Source of the DNA: an uncultured Saprospiraceae bacterium | GTDB taxonomy: Bacteria; Bacteroidota; Bacteroidia; Chitinophagales; Saprospiraceae | NCBI GenBank assembly: GCA_938015805.1 | Contig: CALLXF010000095.1 | Coordinates: 1-59,132, forward strand | Length of the DNA: 59,132 nucleotides | Reading direction: 5' to 3' | Shown here: positions 25,475 to 34,566 of the stretch, piece by piece | Layout of the letters: every line of letters starts with the position of its first letter | Numbering within the stretch: position 1 is the stretch's first letter | Translations under genes and position numbers: made by a program | The notes under the pieces: model-generated | Told to the model about the DNA's origin: nothing | Database searches by the model: none | What the model saw: the letters and a program-made list of their open reading frames with translations, nothing else

Positions 25475-26464
25475 TTATGATTTCTCAAATTTACTCAGTG
25501 CAAATACAGATAAGAAACCCAAAACGGAGACAAGCAAAACCAAAATCAGCTGACTCTCTCCCATTAGGTAATCTGCAGGAAATACATTTTGTTCTTTCAA
25601 AATTTTAAATTCGAGATCTTGTGATCTTTGGATAAATCCGATCGCGTCCTCAGTCACTAATAGATTAGTAGATTTATCTAGCAGAACTTGTGGATTACGC
25701 CAAGGCCATATTTTATTCAAAGAACCGATCATAAAACCTGTCAGTAAAGCTAGCGTCTGATTTTTATAATTCTTAAAAGTCCAAGATAGCACCCTCGAAA
25801 AAACGGCTAATCCAATGAGCATCCCTATTCCAAAAAAAGCCAAAATTTTAAATTCGTCGAAAGACGGAGAAGAACCAAATTCTTTTAAAGTCGGAACCAC
25901 AATTACATACATCCCCATCAATAATAAAATAAAACTTCCCGAGATTCCTGGTAAAATTAATGCTGACACTGCGATCGCTCCAGCAGTCATCAGCATAAGA
26001 GGATGCGTAGAACCTTCCACCGGACTAATCGTAGTAATTCCATAAGCCACGACAGCACCGAGTATCATCAAAGCTATCGCAGGCAAATTCCAATGACTTA
26101 CTTTACGGCCGATATATATTCCTGATGCGATGATCAAACCAAAGAAAAAGGCCCATAAAGGTTCTGGATAATGATCAAGTAAATAAGTAATTGCTACAGC
26201 TCCTACACCTATACCGATAACCATCCCAGAAAGTAGAAAAGTCAAAAACCAACCATCTATGGCTTTCCATAATCCTATTATTCCCTCTGTTTTATACTCA
26301 GTAATTAATGAAGGCCCTATTCCTTTTATAGCATCGAGTAGTCTTTCGTAAATTCCGGTAATAAATGCAATCGTTCCACCGCTCACTCCTGGAATCACCT
26401 CCGCAATCCCCATGATCATTCCTTTGGCGATCAGACTTATTTTATTAGTTCCTTCCATTGTCAT
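25475..26464 (-). CDS. popT: DUF368 membrane protein, PopT-type undecaprenyl-phosphate translocase
   Basis: 329 residues, about 8-9 membrane segments. The N-terminal KGMIMGIAEVIPGVSGGTIA and the internal repeat SALILPGISGSFILLLMGMY are the paired signature of DUF368. Members named PopT were reported to return undecaprenyl phosphate to the inner leaflet for wall and polysaccharide synthesis. An UppP phosphatase gene at 33764 makes the same carrier. The start overlaps the end of the upstream zinc phospholipase-like gene by 20 bases. Met3 is an alternative start. The symbol is by family membership. Confidence 0.85.
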   Translation of the reverse strand: MTMEGTNKISLIAKGMIMGIAEVIPGVSGGTIAFITGIYERLLDAIKGIGPSLITEYKTEGIIGLWKAIDGWFLTFLLSGMVIGIGVGAVAITYLLDHYPEPLWAFFFGLIIASGIYIGRKVSHWNLPAIALMILGAVVAYGITTISPVEGSTHPLMLMTAGAIAVSALILPGISGSFILLLMGMYVIVVPTLKEFGSSPSFDEFKILAFFGIGMLIGLAVFSRVLSWTFKNYKNQTLALLTGFMIGSLNKIWPWRNPQVLLDKSTNLLVTEDAIGFIQRSQDLEFKILKEQNVFPADYLMGESQLILVLLVSVLGFLSVFALSKFEKS

Positions 26465-27599
26465 GTTCTCTCCCCTTTATACTTCCGCTTTTAAAAAGTT
26501 GGTTTAATTCTTCAGCAGATTTTTTTTCATCCTTAGATGCCGTTAATCTCATAAATTCTAAATCTGGCTGCCCCGCATCGACCCATGAGGTATACCAGAC
26601 ACTACCTATAGACAATATCGCATCACGCATGCGTTCCTCTACCATACCCTTCATCATATCTTTGTAAGCCTCTGCATATTCAGGACACTGGATACGGATT
26701 GTGCGATCCAGTCTCTCATCATAACACCATTGCTTATCCTCAGGAAATGTTTTACTAAGTTCTTTTTCGTAGCCTAATACTTCATCTAGCAAGCTATGAC
26801 TCTCCAATACGACTTCCCAGAAATAGTCTCTTTTATTTTCTATGTATTCTGCTTTCCCAACATAAAAATCAAATTCTTCTTCAGCAAATAATTCTGGAAT
26901 TCGGCTTTCCCAAAACGCATGAATACCGACCTGATCTGTCATATATCCATTATAATTTTCTGTAGTGTGGAGAGGTACATGTGCATCTCCGATATAATGT
27001 CCGATATCAGCAGATATTCTTAAAATGGTTTTAGAATCTTTTCTTTTAAATGCCTTAGTCAGCTGTTTCTGAAACCTCAGTAACCAGTAAGGCAGAATTC
27101 CATATTCCGAAAACTTATCCTTTATTGTAATCGATCCATTTTTAGAGGGCACCTCAAAATTCCATGGCGAGTCAGGATCTGTATACAACGCAAAGTTCAA
27201 TTTTTTCCTAATCGAGTCTTTAGCAGCATTATCAAAAAAAATACCTTCCAGGTCGACTATTGTCGAATCTCCTTGCGAGTCAACAAAAAATAATTCTCCA
27301 AATTTAAGCACGGCATCTACGTAACGTCGTGGCACATTATCAAATGGATACGTTCCCCAATGATCAACGTCTATATAGTGCCTCACGGCCTCATGCTTAG
27401 TTGCATATCGACGCTTGTCCGGATCTACAGCATGCTCTGTGATATACTCGATATTCTTTTTATAAAAGCCGAGCATTTCTGGAGGCAAAGTAAAGACCGA
27501 CATTCTATTGATCTTACGATGTCCGTAAAATCCCCATTCGGGTCCAGTAAAACTTGTGCTAATTATAAAGCCAAGAATAAGTAAAATAACTTTCTGCAT
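26445..27599 (-). CDS. exported zinc-dependent phospholipase C family protein
   Basis: 384 residues. A signal peptide ends near STSFTGPE. The mature protein begins close to WGFYGHRKINRMSVFTLP, giving the N-terminal Trp and His metal ligands of the phospholipase C / S1-P1 nuclease fold. VRHYIDVDHWG, DIGHYIGDAHVPLH and HAFWESRIPEL supply further His and Asp ligands in the expected order. Substrate, phospholipid or nucleic acid, cannot be settled from sequence. It overlaps the PopT gene by 20 bases, implying one transcript. Confidence 0.83.
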   Translation of the reverse strand: MQKVILLILGFIISTSFTGPEWGFYGHRKINRMSVFTLPPEMLGFYKKNIEYITEHAVDPDKRRYATKHEAVRHYIDVDHWGTYPFDNVPRRYVDAVLKFGELFFVDSQGDSTIVDLEGIFFDNAAKDSIRKKLNFALYTDPDSPWNFEVPSKNGSITIKDKFSEYGILPYWLLRFQKQLTKAFKRKDSKTILRISADIGHYIGDAHVPLHTTENYNGYMTDQVGIHAFWESRIPELFAEEEFDFYVGKAEYIENKRDYFWEVVLESHSLLDEVLGYEKELSKTFPEDKQWCYDERLDRTIRIQCPEYAEAYKDMMKGMVEERMRDAILSIGSVWYTSWVDAGQPDLEFMRLTASKDEKKSAEELNQLFKSGSIKGREHDNGRN

Positions 27600-27679
27600 C
27601 GAGATAAAGGTATTAAAAGCTCAGGAATGATACATGGATCAGGCTTTGTTATTTAAGTTAATGTTACTAAAATAATTAA

Positions 27680-27689
27680 CACCTAGGTG
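27680..27689. promoter_or_regulatory. 10-bp palindrome CACCTAGGTG, copy 1
   Basis: A perfect palindrome in the intergenic region between two divergent genes, 165 bases before the start at 27854. The same decamer recurs at 28312. Possible operator; the function is not shown. Confidence 0.3.
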
Positions 27690-27853
27690 CCGTATTAAAT
27701 GGTATTTATAATTTAAGAACAAAAAGTACAGTAGCTATAAATCCTCTTTTACGACTATCATTTATTTAACAGCTATGTTTTAAAACTCTAAAGACATCAA
27801 TGCGTTTTAAGTAAACATCATACTCGAGTAAAATAATAAACCATCAGCTAATT

Positions 27854-28231
27854 ATGTCCAAAAAAATAAGCATCCGTCCTAACCTACCTACTGATATTAC
27901 GCAAGGAAATCTAACCGATATAGAGCGATTTCAAAACACAACTTTACGCCCTATATTAAAACTGCAGCATGACCTCCTTCTCGCTGTGACTAAAAGCTAT
28001 TTCCACATTAAAAAAGATGTTTTTTATAGTTTAGAAAAACTAGATCAAGCAAAATACATTACAGAGCAGATTGTCGGTGATAAAAATATCCGTACAGAAC
28101 TAATCGGAATGATTATAGGAATGATGACCACAGAGGAATACTCTTTTTACACCATCCATTCAAGCGAACTAAAAAGAAGAATAAAAACGATGACGCTAGA
28201 GCGTTTATTATCAGGGATTGAAGATGTTTAG
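27854..28231 (+). CDS. conserved Bacteroidota small protein, often labelled glyoxalase without support
   Basis: 125 residues, no signal peptide. Text such as RFQNTTLRPILKLQHDLLL, KKDVFYSLEKLDQAKYI, ELIGMIIGMMTTEEY and SSELKRRIKTM matches a conserved small helical protein seen widely in Flavobacteriia and relatives. Databases often call it glyoxalase, but no vicinal-oxygen-chelate metal ligands or beta-alpha-beta modules are visible. Function is unknown. Two copies of CACCTAGGTG bracket the gene. Confidence 0.8.
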   Translation: MSKKISIRPNLPTDITQGNLTDIERFQNTTLRPILKLQHDLLLAVTKSYFHIKKDVFYSLEKLDQAKYITEQIVGDKNIRTELIGMIIGMMTTEEYSFYTIHSSELKRRIKTMTLERLLSGIEDV

Positions 28232-28311
28232 ACGGCGGTGATGAGATGTAATGTGTATTTGTGAATTTCTTAAAAGCTAGAGGGATAAATTTTTATACCA
28301 CTCCTATTTTT

Positions 28312-28321
28312 CACCTAGGTG
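28312..28321. promoter_or_regulatory. 10-bp palindrome CACCTAGGTG, copy 2
   Basis: Identical to 27680-27689. It lies between two convergent genes, 7 bases from the stop of the membrane protein at 28329. No U tract follows, so it does not look like an ordinary terminator. Confidence 0.3.
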
Positions 28322-28328
28322 TGTATTC

Positions 28329-28598
28329 TCAATATTCCCCTACAGAGTGTCCCATCAATGGCAATACAAATAGAACTGCAGCTATAAACTCTAAAAGGAT
28401 CACAAGCAATGAAATGCCTATAATCTTGAAACCCTTCTTATATCCATTTTTAATCCATGACCAAATACCGAAACACACATTCACGATTGTAAAAACAAAC
28501 CATAAATAGTAAATAAAAATCCATAAAAAAGAAGCAATGGCTAAACCTAATACACCAAGCACTAGGACCAGTGCGTTTAGAATTAACCAGACTTTCAT
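28329..28598 (-). CDS. small membrane protein, three predicted helices
   Basis: 89 residues. Hydrophobic segments are at about 4-27, 27-46 and 58-80, with the charged loop KNGYKKG between the last two. No motif is recognised. The gene is on the same strand as the upstream DUF4340 gene, 16 bases downstream of it, and may be the last cistron of the gld operon. Confidence 0.6.
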   Translation of the reverse strand: MKVWLILNALVLVLGVLGLAIASFLWIFIYYLWFVFTIVNVCFGIWSWIKNGYKKGFKIIGISLLVILLEFIAAVLFVLPLMGHSVGEY

Positions 28599-28614
28599 AC
28601 TCTTATTAAATGTA

Positions 28615-29616
28615 TCATTCCTTAAAATAATCGATGGACCTCAGTAGTCCTTTTACGAGTCGATGTTGAGCCAGAATAAAATCTCCATTAGGGCAATCTA
28701 CAAAATATCGTTCTACCCCTTTTGTCTCTCTTACATTTTTAGTATTACGAGTAGATTCTAAGTCCTCCAAAGGAAAAAAGCGATATACATTATCTAATCC
28801 TTTTTTATGAGAAACTGTAAGTGTCATAAATGGGACTAATGCTTTTATAGAGTCTTTATCTTCGTAGTTATTTTTTAATTTTTCGGATCCTATTTTCTCC
28901 ATATTTTTTAAATAAGCCTTTATAGAACCGGGTTTAGCTTTTGTCTTTTCTCCTGCCTTAGATGTATTAGAGGATTCCACTGTTTGATCATCTACATTAA
29001 GTACAAAAGAGTCAGATTTATATTTAGGATAATCTACTTTGACACGTTTTATGTTCTCAAGATCCTCCGCGATAAAAGTCTTATCTCTCCATTCCAACTC
29101 TGATAAAATGTAACGCCCTCTTATGCTCCCCTCATAACTCGTCATATCCATCACATAAGGTTGATCAGCACCTTCCATCAGCATATATGTTCCCAGTTCA
29201 TCTGCGGTACCTCCTCCTACATAATAGGTTTTAATCTTATTATCAGAAGCATCATAGATTTCAACTTTTACTCCTATCAGTCCGATTTCTTTTATCGCGT
29301 TAGGAACAGCATTAGGGTGAGGAATATACTTCATCCTCATCTCAGTCATGACCTTAAGTAAACGCATCATTTTATTCTCATGCACTTTATACTTATCGTT
29401 TACCATCCATCGATCTCCATTACGTTTGAGCGTTACTGGAGGACCCGTTTTCTGAGCAATGAATATTTTATGAATCTCACTTTGATCCTTAATTCTGAAA
29501 CTGCGATCATATGTATCTATCGTAGAATTATTTTTTTTGTTATTCCAGTTGATTGCGAGATACGCGACACCACAGAGAAGCAATAAGAGCACGAGTAATC
29601 CTAAAATTCTTTTCAT
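28615..29616 (-). CDS. DUF4340 domain-containing protein, downstream of gldG
   Basis: 333 residues. An N-terminal membrane anchor (about 4-22) is followed by a periplasmic domain with repeats of the form VTLKRNGDRWMVNDKYKVHENKM, split by a second similar unit; these are typical of DUF4340. The family is often encoded next to GldG/ABC-2 auxiliary proteins. It likely works with the transporter on the outer face of the inner membrane. It lies 43 bases after gldG. Confidence 0.85.
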   Translation of the reverse strand: MKRILGLLVLLLLLCGVAYLAINWNNKKNNSTIDTYDRSFRIKDQSEIHKIFIAQKTGPPVTLKRNGDRWMVNDKYKVHENKMMRLLKVMTEMRMKYIPHPNAVPNAIKEIGLIGVKVEIYDASDNKIKTYYVGGGTADELGTYMLMEGADQPYVMDMTSYEGSIRGRYILSELEWRDKTFIAEDLENIKRVKVDYPKYKSDSFVLNVDDQTVESSNTSKAGEKTKAKPGSIKAYLKNMEKIGSEKLKNNYEDKDSIKALVPFMTLTVSHKKGLDNVYRFFPLEDLESTRNTKNVRETKGVERYFVDCPNGDFILAQHRLVKGLLRSIDYFKE

Positions 29617-29659
29617 AGAAAATTTATTTTTATGATACTAACCTGTATATACGAAAAAG

Positions 29660-31366
29660 TTAAGAGGCATATTTTCTTTTACGCCTCCACTGGAACAACA
29701 GTCCAAAAAGACCTAATAACAGGAATGGTAAAACAATGTTAATCACTTGCCATTTTGTACGTTCCTCTTTAGCCTTGACTATATCTAACAATCTTAATTT
29801 CACCTCTTTTGCTCGTGATGCGAGCACTCCTCTCTGATCTAACATGTACTCTATAGCGTTAAGCATAAAGTCAGAATTACCTTGATATACCTGTTTGTCC
29901 CAGTTATTAAATCCTAATGCAGAAATCCTTTTCTGGTTAGGATCATATATGTTTTTTGTAAAGTCTGCATCACTTATAAATAACTGTTTAGTCGATACAC
30001 TATTTTCTTTAAACTCGCTTCCCACTTTCTGCAAAGTCTCTTTACTTTCCTGCGATACTCTATTCTTAAAAAAGGACTCAAAAACACCTTCTACTAAAAC
30101 TGCTACCGGCTGAGGCCCTTTATTAAATTTAGAAGCATCCGGAGGATATCTTAGAATCTCAAAATTTAATCGCATCGGTAGCATCTGGAATCTGGAATAT
30201 TCCGAACTCTCTAATAAGACTGTCTTTTTTAGACTTCCGTTTGTTTTTATTGTATCTATTGTATTAGGAAAAAACATGTTTACCCGATCTATATTTTTTA
30301 CAATCGGATGATTGGTCTTACTAGCAATCAATGGATGATAATACCAGTTAAACAACTGGGTCTGTGCTTTACCTCCTTGCTGCCCGATCACTTGTGGTAT
30401 TTTTGTACACTCGAGATCTAGAATTAAATTAGGCTGGACCCTCACTCCATATTTAAAAAACATATCATCTAAACCTGTATCAAATAAGTCAGGTACATAA
30501 AATTTATTCCTACTGATGCTATCTAAGGTGACATTCATTTTTTCTGTCAGCCAAATCACTTTTCCTCCATTCATCACATACTGATCTATCTTAAACTGAT
30601 TTTTAAGCGTAATCGGTGCTTTAGGTCCTGCTACAATAAGTAGATCTAATTCTGGCTTTATTTGCACAACACTATCTAAACTTAGTCGACCTGTGTTGTA
30701 AAATGCTTGCAAACCTCTGGTAAGAGCAGCGAGTTGCTCGTCTTGTAATTCGCCATTACCCGTAGTAAAAAGAATATTAGGTTTTTCTGTAAGTTTTAAC
30801 TTTTGTATAGCATCTGCAAACTTATATTCTAGCAAAGAGACGGAGTTATTTAAGATCTCTTCCTTGGATAAATTAGGATTATCCTCTTCTAACAGATTGA
30901 TCAAGATTCTTCTTTGACCATAGCTAAGTATTGCCCATGGATAGATTAACTTCTGTGTCATCTCATCGCCCTCTCTGAAGCTTAGGCTTGTAGGCATAAT
31001 TCCATCCTTAGACAGCTCCTGTGTTCTGGCATTTACATCGTCAGCTGAGCCTTCTAACGGATCTTCAAAATCATAATCTATCAGACCATTTATATTATTA
31101 AACTTCTGCAACATTTCTCCTGTCGCTGTACTTAGTCTTTTAAAACCAGATGGAAAATTACCTTCTAATAACACTTTAACAAGTATCGGATCTTCCTGTT
31201 CTTCGATAAGTTCTATAGTGGCATCTGTAAGCGTAAATCGTTTATCACTAGTAAGATCAATCTGTCCATGAAAAATATTAGCAATAACATTTACTACGAC
31301 TAGAATCGCCAACACGATTACGATTTGCAAAAAGGCCTCCGATCCTTTCTTAACTTTTCCTACCAT
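29660..31366 (-). CDS. gldG: gliding motility-associated ABC transporter auxiliary protein GldG
   Basis: 568 residues. A membrane anchor at about 14-33 precedes a long periplasmic region with RFTLTDATIELIEEQEDP, typical of the GldG/auxiliary ABC family. LEYKFADAIQKL and TTGNGELQD follow, and a C-terminal membrane segment (about 540-562) ends in a basic tail RRKRK. In Flavobacterium johnsoniae GldA, GldF and GldG are needed for gliding. It overlaps gldF by 7 bases. Confidence 0.9.
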   Translation of the reverse strand: MVGKVKKGSEAFLQIVIVLAILVVVNVIANIFHGQIDLTSDKRFTLTDATIELIEEQEDPILVKVLLEGNFPSGFKRLSTATGEMLQKFNNINGLIDYDFEDPLEGSADDVNARTQELSKDGIMPTSLSFREGDEMTQKLIYPWAILSYGQRRILINLLEEDNPNLSKEEILNNSVSLLEYKFADAIQKLKLTEKPNILFTTGNGELQDEQLAALTRGLQAFYNTGRLSLDSVVQIKPELDLLIVAGPKAPITLKNQFKIDQYVMNGGKVIWLTEKMNVTLDSISRNKFYVPDLFDTGLDDMFFKYGVRVQPNLILDLECTKIPQVIGQQGGKAQTQLFNWYYHPLIASKTNHPIVKNIDRVNMFFPNTIDTIKTNGSLKKTVLLESSEYSRFQMLPMRLNFEILRYPPDASKFNKGPQPVAVLVEGVFESFFKNRVSQESKETLQKVGSEFKENSVSTKQLFISDADFTKNIYDPNQKRISALGFNNWDKQVYQGNSDFMLNAIEYMLDQRGVLASRAKEVKLRLLDIVKAKEERTKWQVINIVLPFLLLGLFGLLFQWRRKRKYAS

Positions 31367-32091
31367 TTTCTGCGATTTAGAGAAGTGACCGTAAGTAAAA
31401 GAAAAAAGAAAATAACGGAAACAAAGTAAATAACATCTTTAGAATTAAGAGCACCATTACTGATAGATACATAATGATGATTTATTCCGATCTTGTCTAC
31501 TACATCATCTACCCGGCCAATAAAAACCGGAAGACTGCTTAGATAATTAAAAGCCCAATGCATCATGAAGCATAAAAATATTGCTAGCAAAAATGCTATA
31601 ATCTGATTATCTGTAAGTGTAGAGGCAAACATACCTATGGCAACAAAACTACCAGCTAGAAAAGAAAGTCCGATATACGAACCGATAATCGCTCCACTAT
31701 CTAAATTCCCCTTAGGTGTTCCTAACTGATAAACACTATAATAATATATGAGTGTCGGTAATAAAGCCAACAGTACTAAAGTCCAATTTGCAAAAAACTT
31801 ACCCAGTACAATTTGCCAGTCACTAATAGGCTTAGTAAATAAAAACTCTATTGTACCTTGCTGATATTCTTCTGCAAAAGATCGCATCGTAATCGCAGGA
31901 ATCAAAAACATAAATATCATCGGACCAATGGAAAACAATTGTTCTAACCCAGCATAGTTATATTCTAATATACTAGTCTCTGTAAAAACCCACATAAACA
32001 ATCCAGTAATGATCAGAAATAAACCGATCACAATGTACGCCATAAGCGAACTAAAAAAGGATGATATTTCTTTACGGTATATACTAAGCAT
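31360..32091 (-). CDS. gldF: gliding motility-associated ABC transporter permease GldF
   Basis: 243 residues with six membrane segments, the ABC-2 permease layout. The N-terminus LSIYRKEISSFFSSLMAYIV and RSFAEEYQQGTIEFLFTKPISDWQIVLGKF are typical of GldF. The permease pairs with the ATPase GldA. It overlaps gldA by 8 bases and gldG by 7 bases, so the three are translated as one unit. Confidence 0.92.
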   Translation of the reverse strand: MLSIYRKEISSFFSSLMAYIVIGLFLIITGLFMWVFTETSILEYNYAGLEQLFSIGPMIFMFLIPAITMRSFAEEYQQGTIEFLFTKPISDWQIVLGKFFANWTLVLLALLPTLIYYYSVYQLGTPKGNLDSGAIIGSYIGLSFLAGSFVAIGMFASTLTDNQIIAFLLAIFLCFMMHWAFNYLSSLPVFIGRVDDVVDKIGINHHYVSISNGALNSKDVIYFVSVIFFFLLLTVTSLNRRKW

Positions 32092-32995
32092 CGTAGGTTA
32101 GTTCTTGAAAGATATTTTCTACACTGGCTTCTTCTTGTTTCATTTCTATGAGCACAAGGCCACTATCTACTACTTTTTTAAAAACTATCGGCCTAATGTC
32201 CACATCACCCTCTGTCACTATTTCTAATGCAGCTGGGTTTACTACATTAACCTTATCTACACCACTCACCCCTTCAAAGATGGCAGGATTTACTCTCCTA
32301 TCAAATACAAGACTTAAAACTCGATTTCCTTTTGCTCGTTGTTTTAATTTTTCTATCGGATCATTAGCGATGATCTTTCCTCTATTTAAAATAATTACCC
32401 TATCACATAAAGCTTGTACCTCTTGCATAATATGGCTGGAAAAAATAACAGTCTTTTCCTTCCCAAAATTCTTGATCAACTGTCTAATCTCTACAAGTTG
32501 GTTAGGATCCAGTCCAGAAGTTGGTTCATCTAGGATCAGTACTTCAGGATTATTTAACAATGCTTGGGCAAGACCTACTCTTTGGCGATATCCTTTTGAA
32601 AGAGATGATATTTTTTTATGTTGCTCTACATCTAAGCCTACTTGCTCGATCATATCATTGATCTGAGTTTTGGCATTAGGAACTGAAAGAATATCAGCCA
32701 CAAAGCTGAGATACTCCTTTACATACATTTCTTTATAAAGCGGATTATGTTCTGGAAGGTATCCGATAAGATTACGTACTTCTTTACTATTGGTAGCTAC
32801 GTTATAACCACAGACTTCTGCAGTACCCGAACTCGCAGGCATGAAGCAAGTCAGTATCTTCATGGTTGTGGTCTTACCTGCTCCGTTAGGCCCAAGAAAA
32901 CCTACGATCTCCCCTTTCTTTACTTCAAAGTCAAGGGTGTCTATCGCTTTTTGCGAACCATAAATTTTAGTAAGATCCTTTACGAGTATAGACAT
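32084..32995 (-). CDS. gldA: gliding motility-associated ABC transporter ATP-binding protein GldA
   Basis: 303 residues. Walker A GPNGAGKT is at 35-42. The signature LSKGYRQRVGLAQAL and Walker B LILDEPTSGLD follow, and the switch His is in IFSSHIM. The C-terminal 80 residues are the usual extension of ABC-2 ATPases. It heads the gldA-gldF-gldG-DUF4340 set. A -7 box lies 20 bases upstream of its ATG. Confidence 0.93.
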   Translation of the reverse strand: MSILVKDLTKIYGSQKAIDTLDFEVKKGEIVGFLGPNGAGKTTTMKILTCFMPASSGTAEVCGYNVATNSKEVRNLIGYLPEHNPLYKEMYVKEYLSFVADILSVPNAKTQINDMIEQVGLDVEQHKKISSLSKGYRQRVGLAQALLNNPEVLILDEPTSGLDPNQLVEIRQLIKNFGKEKTVIFSSHIMQEVQALCDRVIILNRGKIIANDPIEKLKQRAKGNRVLSLVFDRRVNPAIFEGVSGVDKVNVVNPAALEIVTEGDVDIRPIVFKKVVDSGLVLIEMKQEEASVENIFQELTYDA

Positions 32996-33015
32996 AATTC
33001 AATAAATCAGTACTG

Positions 33016-33023
33016 CAAAACTA
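33016..33023 (-). promoter_or_regulatory. -7 box TAGTTTTG for gldA
   Basis: On the minus strand TAGTTTTG (TAnnTTTG) is 20 bases upstream of the gldA ATG ending at 32995. It sits in the 34-base gap after truB, so the gld set may have its own promoter. Confidence 0.45.
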
Positions 33024-33029
33024 TACATT

Positions 33030-33767
33030 TTACTCTGCTGGTATAGCTTTGATATTATTTTCTATTTCTTCTATGAGCTGCTTTAAATTCCACGCATCCT
33101 TTAAACTGTAATCTCCGATTTTTGTTCGGACTAGACTATGGAGATAAGCTCCAGCATTTACAGCCCTTCCAAAATCAAAAGCCAAAGATCTTATATAAGT
33201 CCCTTTGCTACATCCCACTGTAAATGGTACGATCGGCAAAGCCATTTCCCCCAAAACAAAATCATAAATATTTACTTGTCTAGTTGGAATTTCAACTTGC
33301 TTTCCTGCTCGGGCGTATTTATATAATGCTTTCCCATTTTTTTTAATTGCCGAAAATATAGGAGGTTTTTGGTCTATTAAACCAACAAAGCTTTTTCTCG
33401 CACGTTCTAAATCATTCGCCGTCAAGGCAGAAATATCATAAGTCTCATCTATATCAGTCTCTCTATCATAACTCGGAGTAGTGGCTCCAATGTAAAACTC
33501 ACCTGTATATTCTTTTTGTTGAACCTGTAAACTTTCTATGGTCTTAGTAGACTTACCAGTACATAAGATAAGCAAGCCCGTTGCTAATGGATCAAGTGTA
33601 CCCGCATGTCCCACTTTTATTTTCTTAATACCTAGCCCTTTTTTTAAAGTATATCGTACTTTATTTACCACATCAAAAGAAGTCCATTCGAGCGGTTTAT
33701 CTATAAGTATCGTTGCTCCCGCTTTAAAGTCAACATCAGCAATGGAAGTCTGTGGTGTCAGTATCAT
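33030..33767 (-). CDS. truB: tRNA pseudouridine(55) synthase
   Basis: 245 residues from the ATG at 33767. ILIDKPLEWTSFDVV is the TruB N-terminal motif and KVGHAGTLDPLATGLL contains the catalytic Asp59. PPIFSAIKKNGKALYKYAR and GTYIRSLAFDFG are further family blocks. The enzyme makes the universal psi55 in tRNA. An in-frame upstream Met at 33809 is rejected: it would run back into uppP, while the ATG at 33767 overlaps the uppP stop by the usual ATGA. Confidence 0.95.
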   Translation of the reverse strand: MILTPQTSIADVDFKAGATILIDKPLEWTSFDVVNKVRYTLKKGLGIKKIKVGHAGTLDPLATGLLILCTGKSTKTIESLQVQQKEYTGEFYIGATTPSYDRETDIDETYDISALTANDLERARKSFVGLIDQKPPIFSAIKKNGKALYKYARAGKQVEIPTRQVNIYDFVLGEMALPIVPFTVGCSKGTYIRSLAFDFGRAVNAGAYLHSLVRTKIGDYSLKDAWNLKQLIEEIENNIKAIPAE

Positions 33768-34558
33768 AATACTTTGAAAATAAAAATGACAACTGCTACT
33801 GCAAAACAATAAAAGGCAAAATACTTAAGCTGTGCTTTTTTAACGATCGCAATCATAGCCGTACAAGCGATAAGACCTGTCATAAAAGCGGCTATAAATC
33901 CTGCTATCAAATCTAAATGTGGAACGGCAGCTGAGGTAAGATCTCCATCCATCAGATCCTTGGCCATCTTCCCAAATATTAATGGCACTACCATCAAAAA
34001 AGAAAAACGTGCAGCTCTCGTCCTATCTATACCTAAAACTACCGAAGTAGAAATCGTCGCTCCCGATCGAGAAATTCCTGGTAAAATAGCAATCGCTTGA
34101 GCAATACCGACTATTACTGCATCCAGATAACTCACTTCTCTAATCGTATTTTTTGCTCTATCCGCAACGAATAAAAGTAAGCCGGTAAGAATGAGCATAC
34201 AAGCCACTAACAACAAATTTTGTGTAAATAAAGAGTCTATAAAATCCTCAAAAAATACTCCAACTATCGCCGCTGGAATCATGGATATTATGATCTTAAA
34301 CACAAAAGGTCTCGAGGATCCCTCTTTTGCTAAAATCATTTTTATAATATCCATAATGTCTTTTCTAAAAACTACCATAGTACTAAGCGCAGTTGCAAAA
34401 TGGAGTACGACAGTCATCAAAAGGCTAAACTCTCCGACACTATCATCTTCTAAAATATACTTGGCTATTTCTAAATGCCCACTACTACTTACAGGTAAAA
34501 ACTCTGTCAGCCCCTGGATAATTCCGAGGATTATACTATCCCATACACTACTGATCAA
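33764..34558 (-). CDS. uppP: undecaprenyl-diphosphate phosphatase
   Basis: 264 residues, about 8 membrane segments. QGLTEFLPVSSSGHLEIA and LPGISRSGATIS are the two active-site motifs of the BacA/UppP family. The enzyme dephosphorylates C55-PP to C55-P on the outer face of the inner membrane. It is coupled to truB by a 4-base overlap and follows the DUF3098 gene by 8 bases. PopT, which would flip the product back, is encoded at 25475. Confidence 0.95.
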   Translation of the reverse strand: MISSVWDSIILGIIQGLTEFLPVSSSGHLEIAKYILEDDSVGEFSLLMTVVLHFATALSTMVVFRKDIMDIIKMILAKEGSSRPFVFKIIISMIPAAIVGVFFEDFIDSLFTQNLLLVACMLILTGLLLFVADRAKNTIREVSYLDAVIVGIAQAIAILPGISRSGATISTSVVLGIDRTRAARFSFLMVVPLIFGKMAKDLMDGDLTSAAVPHLDLIAGFIAAFMTGLIACTAMIAIVKKAQLKYFAFYCFAVAVVIFIFKVL

Positions 34559-34566
34559 TGGAGGTC

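Noticed and set aside
28261-28509. 82-codon plus-strand frame
   Set aside because: It is antisense to the small three-helix membrane protein, whose hydrophobic pattern is much more convincing.
33768-33809. N-terminal extension of TruB
   Set aside because: It would overlap uppP by 46 bases, and the ATG at 33767 gives the usual ATGA overlap and family start.
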